6,286 nt of DNA, taken from positions 1 to 6,286 of the forward strand of contig JAJDDS010000403.1 in NCBI GenBank assembly GCA_029260195.1. Reading direction: 5' to 3'. The position numbers were made by a program, and so were the translations under genes. Below the pieces are notes generated by a model, which saw only the letters and a list, made by a program, of their open reading frames with translations, did not search any database and had not been told where the DNA came from. The number at the start of each line of letters is the position of its first letter. Positions within the stretch are counted from its first letter, which is position 1. Positions 1-4,000 of the stretch are shown one piece after another. This DNA comes from Phycisphaerae bacterium (GTDB lineage Bacteria; Planctomycetota; Phycisphaerae; UBA1845).

Positions 1-428
1 ACCTCGGACACCAGCAAGGCGACATCACACTGATCGACGCCACCGGCGTCGAGTTGGGATTTGTGGACGAAGCGAGCCTGTGGCAAGTCGCCTCGCTGCT
101 GACCACGCGGGAAACGATCACCGGCGCCGGCGGCGGCGATCCCGAATCCGGTCACTTGCGCGGCTTGTACGGAGACGTCCTTCTGTGGAACGCCAGCGCG
201 ATGATGCAAGGCGCCGACCAGGACATCTTCATCCTCGAAGGCGATCTTGACTTGGAAGTTACTGCTGACGCGGCTGAGGTGACCTTCTCATTCGACGTGC
301 AGGACGCTTGGTTCTTCGAGGACTTCGACAACGATCAACTGTTCAACCCATGCGCGGCCGGCAATCTGGATGGCTGCGGCGGCGAGTGGAGCCCCGTCTT
401 CAACATCCCCGCAGTGGAAATCGAATAG
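1..428 (+). CDS. C-terminal part of an unrecognised, probably secreted protein
   Basis: The frame is open from base 3 and ends at TAG 426-428, giving about 141 residues; the start lies upstream of the window. A TTG at 54 could serve as a start, but the frame continues open to the left edge with sensible protein sequence (GDITLIDATGVELG), so a 5'-truncated gene is more likely. The sequence alternates short hydrophobic and polar runs typical of beta-strands (DIFILEGDLDLEV, EVTFSFDVQDAWFF), followed by an acidic EDFDND stretch and a two-cysteine segment (NPCAAGNLDGCGG). It ends in FNIPAVEIE with no membrane anchor or sorting tail. This looks like an extracellular or periplasmic beta-rich domain, possibly metal-binding at EDFDND, but I do not recognise the family. 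It lies 582 bases upstream of the large gene on the same strand. Coding status is fairly sure; function is unknown. Confidence 0.72.
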   Translation, partial: LGHQQGDITLIDATGVELGFVDEASLWQVASLLTTRETITGAGGGDPESGHLRGLYGDVLLWNASAMMQGADQDIFILEGDLDLEVTADAAEVTFSFDVQDAWFFEDFDNDQLFNPCAAGNLDGCGGEWSPVFNIPAVEIE

Positions 429-660
429 TGCTGCCGCTCCTGTTCCTCTCGTAACGGCGGTCGACTCTAACACGGTACCGGCTCCGCCCTCTCGCAACCT
501 GTGCTGCGTCGTTATGCTAGGACGGGTGGATCCCATTCCGCGTGGCGATTCACGTGTCGCACATGGATCGAGGCGTGGTCGGGCTCGGAACGACAGGTCA
601 CGCCGCGTGCAGTTCATACGCAGCGCCGCCACCCGAATTGTGGTGCACCCTGCTCCGACA

Positions 661-706
661 CGTCCACCGCACGGTCGCTCTCATCAACGCGACCGTGCGT
701 CCGACG
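661..706. repeat. Long inverted repeat (hairpin 1)
   Basis: The arms 668-678 (CGCACGGTCGC) and 689-699 (GCGACCGTGCG) are perfect reverse complements, 11 base pairs around a 10-base loop. Beyond a 3x3 mismatch, four more pairs (661-664 CGTC with 703-706 GACG) extend the stem. No T-run follows, so it does not look like a classical intrinsic terminator. It could be an RNA structure, a protein-binding inverted repeat or a factor-dependent stop for the upstream gene; the sequence alone cannot decide. Confidence 0.6.
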
Positions 707-727
707 GCCGAGCCGCCCATCTCGGCC
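706..727. repeat. Inverted repeat (hairpin 2)
   Basis: GGCCGAG (706-712) and CTCGGCC (721-727) form a perfect 7-base-pair stem with an 8-base loop, starting where the outer arm of hairpin 1 ends. The extended form of hairpin 1 shares base 706 with it, so the outermost pairs of the two compete. No T-run follows. Confidence 0.5.
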
Positions 728-778
728 CGGACGGTGATCTGAGGACCGATAGGTGCGAGCATCGGCAGACTAGTCAGA

Positions 779-796
779 CCGAGACGGGAGTCTCGG
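779..796. repeat. Inverted repeat (hairpin 3)
   Basis: CCGAGAC (779-785) and GTCTCGG (790-796) form a perfect 7-base-pair stem closing a GGGA tetraloop. The palindrome GACTAGTC lies just upstream at 768-775. A GNRA-type loop (GGGA fits G-N-R-A) would stabilise the hairpin in RNA. No U-tract follows. Confidence 0.5.
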
Positions 797-908
797 CGGC
801 GTCGTGTGTTCCACCGCGCTTTCCGCCATGTCGTGCCGCTCGATGCGGGCAGCTCCCGTCCCCACAGGTTTCCCAGCTTAACGGTTGATGGAATTCACTG
901 GATTTGGG

Positions 909-937
909 TTGTAGCGGGCATGCCGTTTCCGTAGGAT
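909..937 (+). promoter_or_regulatory. Weak sigma70-like promoter candidate for the large gene
   Basis: TTGTAG (909-914, three of six matches to TTGACA) is separated by 17 bases from TAGGAT (932-937, four of six matches to TATAAT). It lies 73 bases upstream of the ATG at 1011. Spacing is ideal but the match is modest, and such pairs occur by chance, so this is only a candidate. Confidence 0.2.
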
Positions 938-997
938 GGGGTGTGGGCGGAGTGGGTTTCTAACGCGGCAGCGTCATGCCCGAGGCAGCCGTGTGGT

Positions 998-1003
998 GAG
1001 AGG
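998..1003 (+). promoter_or_regulatory. Ribosome binding site deciding the start at 1011
   Basis: The purine-rich GAGAGG ends 7 bases before ATG 1011, a normal Shine-Dalgarno spacing. It favours ATG 1011 over an in-frame ATG at 936, where a GTAGG lies immediately against the start codon and the resulting N-terminal extension would place an Arg-rich stretch in front of the signal peptide. Confidence 0.6.
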
Positions 1004-1010
1004 TAATACA

Positions 1011-1088
1011 ATGCAAATCCGAAGAGCTGTATCGAGTGCGTCGGCGTGCCTGGCAGTACTCCTGAGCGTGGTCACTGTCGCCCGCGGC
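1011..1088 (+). other. Signal peptide of the large protein
   Basis: Residues 1-26 begin MQIRRAVSSA, with two arginines, followed by a hydrophobic core (CLAVLLSVVTVA) and a short polar end (ARGGDQ). This is a Sec-type signal peptide with cleavage probably near A24 to G26. The cysteine at residue 13 lies inside the core and lacks a proper lipobox, so a lipoprotein is unlikely. Export is consistent with the many paired cysteines and Ca-binding repeats that follow. Confidence 0.8.
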
Positions 1089-4000
1089 GGAGACCAGTGC
1101 GACATTACGATCGGCGCGATCGATGCCCGAGCGACCCTGACGATCAACGGCACGCCGGCTACTCAGAGCGACGTTCTCAGCTTTGCGATCGGGGAGACGG
1201 TCAGCTTTGTGACCACCTCCAACGGACAGACGTTCGAGGACGTGATCGAGTGCCGCTACTCCATGGAGGTGGCGATCCATCCCGACCCCGCGGGTGCGTC
1301 TAACGCTTACAGTGTCTCGAACTCACGAGTGGTCCCTGATCCTGGGGCGCGGTCCGTTACGAACGCCCCATGGAATCCCGAGGTCGTGATCTTGCCCGTC
1401 GCGCCCCGGACTATGATGGGTACCGGTGACCTCGGGGATCCCCTCGTTCCGGCGGGGGGCATTACGTTTTACACAAACGAGGCTACGTTTAACGCCGCCC
1501 TGCCTGCCGCCCACACGGAACTCGAGGGGACGGAGACCTTTGAAGAGGCAGTGCTGCAGGATTTCATCATGCCTACGTGCGACCCGCTCCATGCAGCCTG
1601 TAATGACGGCATCTTCTCTACGGGTGACATCCTGGCAGGCGTGGCCTTCCAGTCCAATTGGAATGGCCCTGGAATGACCAAGGTGATAGGGCACGACATG
1701 GCTGCATCGAGGCCGCCCTTCCTTTCTAACAAGGCGGTCGGACCCGGCTATTACACCGATTCCTTTGATATCCTGAGCTCAAACCCCGATCACACGGCGA
1801 TGGCCATGTGGGTCGTCGACCACTTCGCAACATCGGCGAGTTCGATGCAGGTGAGGGTCTTCGGCGCGAGCAATTCCCTTCTTGGCTCGACCACTGTGAG
1901 CATTGGCAACGGGACGTTCATCGGGTTTATAGCCCCGCCCGGCAGCATAGACCGGGTCAACCTCTACACCCCCTACGTCCCTCTCACCACCGGAACCGAG
2001 TTTCTCTACGGTATGAACACGTACGTCATCGTCCCCTATTGCGGTGACGGGAGCGCGGATCCCGGCGAAGATTGCGACGACGGGAACGCGAACGAGACGG
2101 ACGCCTGCCATAACGACTGTACGTTCACGTGCGGCGACGGCGTCATCTGTGACGACCCGGGCACGTGTACCGGCGGTCCCGCCGGCGGCGTTGAGGAGTG
2201 TGACGATGGGTCTGCGAACTCCGAGGATCCGGATGCCGGTTGCCGGACCGACTGCGCCAACGCGGGTTGCGGCGACGGCGTGACCGACCCGGGCACGGGC
2301 GAAGACTGCGACGATGCGAACGCGAACAACACGGACTCCTGCCACGATGACTGCTCGGCGAACACCTGCGGTGACGGTGTCATCTGCGACGACGCGGGCA
2401 CATGTACCAGCGGTCCGACCGGCGATACCGAGGACTGCGACGACGGGAACGGGAACGATACGGACGCCTGCCACAACGACTGCTCGATCAACACCTGCGG
2501 CGACGGTGTTATCTGTGACGACGCGGCCACGTGTACCAGCGGTCCGACCGGCGTCACCGAGGAGTGTGACGAGGGGGCTGCGAACTCCGAGGATCCCGAT
2601 GCCACTTGTCGGACCGACTGTGCCAACGCGGGCTGCGGCGACGGCGTGACCGACCCGGGCACGGGCGAGGAATGCGACGACGGGAACGAGAATGACTGGG
2701 ACGACTGCCACAACGACTGCACGGTCAGCACCTGCGGCGACGGCGTGATCGATCCCGGTGAGGAGTGCGATGGGGACAACGCTGCGGCGTGCGCCATTCA
2801 GTGTCTATTGGATTGCACTTGCTGCCCGGATGACGACACGTCCGGCGGGGCGGACGGTTTCTGCGATTCCTGTATTGGGACCGTGGGCTGCGTCGAGGAC
2901 AACTGCCCGGATGACGCGAACCCGGACCAGGCTGATTGCAGCGGAGACGGTGTCGGCGATGCCTGCGCACCGGACAGCGATAACGATGGCGTGCCCGACT
3001 CGTGCGAAACTGGTATCACCATCGGACCCATCGACGCGGGTGCGACGCTGACCGTCAACAGCACACCCGTGGTCGAGGATGACTTCTTCGAATTCACGGC
3101 TGGGGATACCGTCACTTTCGTGACCACGTTCAACGGGCAGACCTACGAGGACGTGATCGAGTCCCACTACCCGATCAATGTGTCCGTCCACGCTGTGGAC
3201 TATCCCGCGCATCCGGGGGGCACGATCTATCTGGATGAAGACCTGGGCTACACGCCGTACGATATTTTCATTATCACCAGTACGGACACGAGCTGGTTCT
3301 CGTTCGACATGGATGAACCGCCGGTGGACGATGCCGTCAAGATCCTCGGTTTCCACGCCATGGTGCCCAACGCCGGAATCGGGACACTCGGTGACCCGAG
3401 TCACACCGGTACGCCGCGCGGGTTGGCGGAGGTGTTCTACGGCACGGTCGAGAACAGCGGCCGACTCGAAGTAGCAACGACGTGCATGTCGCACTGGGAT
3501 CCCGACCCCGATCTGCGGTTCAGCTCGGGCAGTTCGTTCAACAAGATCGTGGGGAACAACGTGATCTTCAGCACGGACTGCTCACGCGATCCGGACGTCA
3601 TGATCCAGGAACTCTACGCCGACTACGCGGAAACCGACGACACCGAGATCACCTGGTGGCGGATGGAGCTGACGGACCAATTCTACTGCTATGACTACGA
3701 CGGCTACAGCCTCAACGACGAGCTTCCCGAGTTGGATTCCCTCACCGGCGATCCGATGTTGTGGTTCAAGGCTCGCAACCCGGCCAAATGGAGCCTCTAC
3801 CCTCTGGTTAAAATCGACGGGTTCGGCAACGTCTGGGAGTTCGATAACTACAACTATGACGATTACAACTTCTTTGAGATGCAGTTGGCCGGTCGTTTCG
3901 AGTGGTACAATGATGAAGACTACAACGAGTACGCCCACTTCATCGGCCCGGTCATGGAGATGGACGAATTCGAGTGGATCTACTGCGACGATACTCTGTA

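Larger units (their letters stand above)
429..1010. other. Intergenic region with inverted repeats, promoter candidate and RBS
   Basis: This 582-base stretch separates the two + strand genes and has no convincing gene. It holds a cluster of perfect inverted repeats between 661 and 796, an 8-base palindrome GACTAGTC at 768-775, another palindrome CGGTACCG at 473-480, a weak sigma70-like promoter candidate at 909-937 and a ribosome binding site at 998-1003. No GC stem followed by a T-run is visible downstream of the stop at 428, so no classical intrinsic terminator can be assigned. A short frame at 542-742 shows some coding-like bias but lacks a ribosome binding site and is not annotated as a gene. 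Confidence 0.7.
2040..2825 (+). repeat. Cys-rich CGDG repeat array (DUF4215 / myxobacterial disulfide repeat type), seven units
   Basis: Seven units begin with CGDG, at bases 2040, 2130, 2268, 2367, 2496, 2634 and 2733 (residues 344, 374, 420, 453, 496, 542, 575), with lengths of 30, 46, 33, 43, 46 and 33 residues for the first six. The core is CGDG, then DPGE-C-DDGN, then CxxDC, matching the known Myxococcus Cys-rich repeat (DUF4215-like). Units 1, 3 and 6 carry four cysteines; units 2, 4 and 5 carry six because of an inserted ICDDxxTCTxGP segment. The even counts fit two or three disulfides per unit. The last unit degenerates into a dense cysteine cluster (QCLLDCTCC). Such arrays occur in large secreted proteins of Myxococcota, Planctomycetota and relatives; their exact role is unknown. 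Confidence 0.85.

Noticed and set aside
661..727. Intrinsic terminator for the upstream gene
   Set aside because: The stems are strong, but no T-run follows any of them and they lie more than 230 bases past the stop codon.
370..888. + strand 172-residue frame spanning the end of the first gene and the intergenic region
   Set aside because: It overlaps the first CDS in another frame, is Arg/Ser/Pro-rich without domains and lacks a ribosome binding site.
936..1010. Alternative upstream start ATG 936 for the large gene
   Set aside because: The extension is Arg/Gly-rich and would bury the signal peptide; the GAGAGG at proper spacing supports ATG 1011.
1779..2711. Antisense 310-residue frame over the Cys-rich region
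   Set aside because: It is low-complexity (Val/Ala/Arg/Gly repeats) and mirrors the CGDG repeats on the + strand; the + strand frame has a signal peptide and known domain motifs.
2036..2797. Antisense 253-residue Ser/Pro/Gln-rich frame
   Set aside because: Its repeats (such as SSQSSPVPGSVTPSPQ) are the complement of the Asp/Gly/Cys codons of the + strand array and have no independent support.
2040..2825. CRISPR-like direct repeats
   Set aside because: The repeats are in frame, unequal in length (30-46 codons), diverged and encode conserved cysteines, so they are protein repeats.
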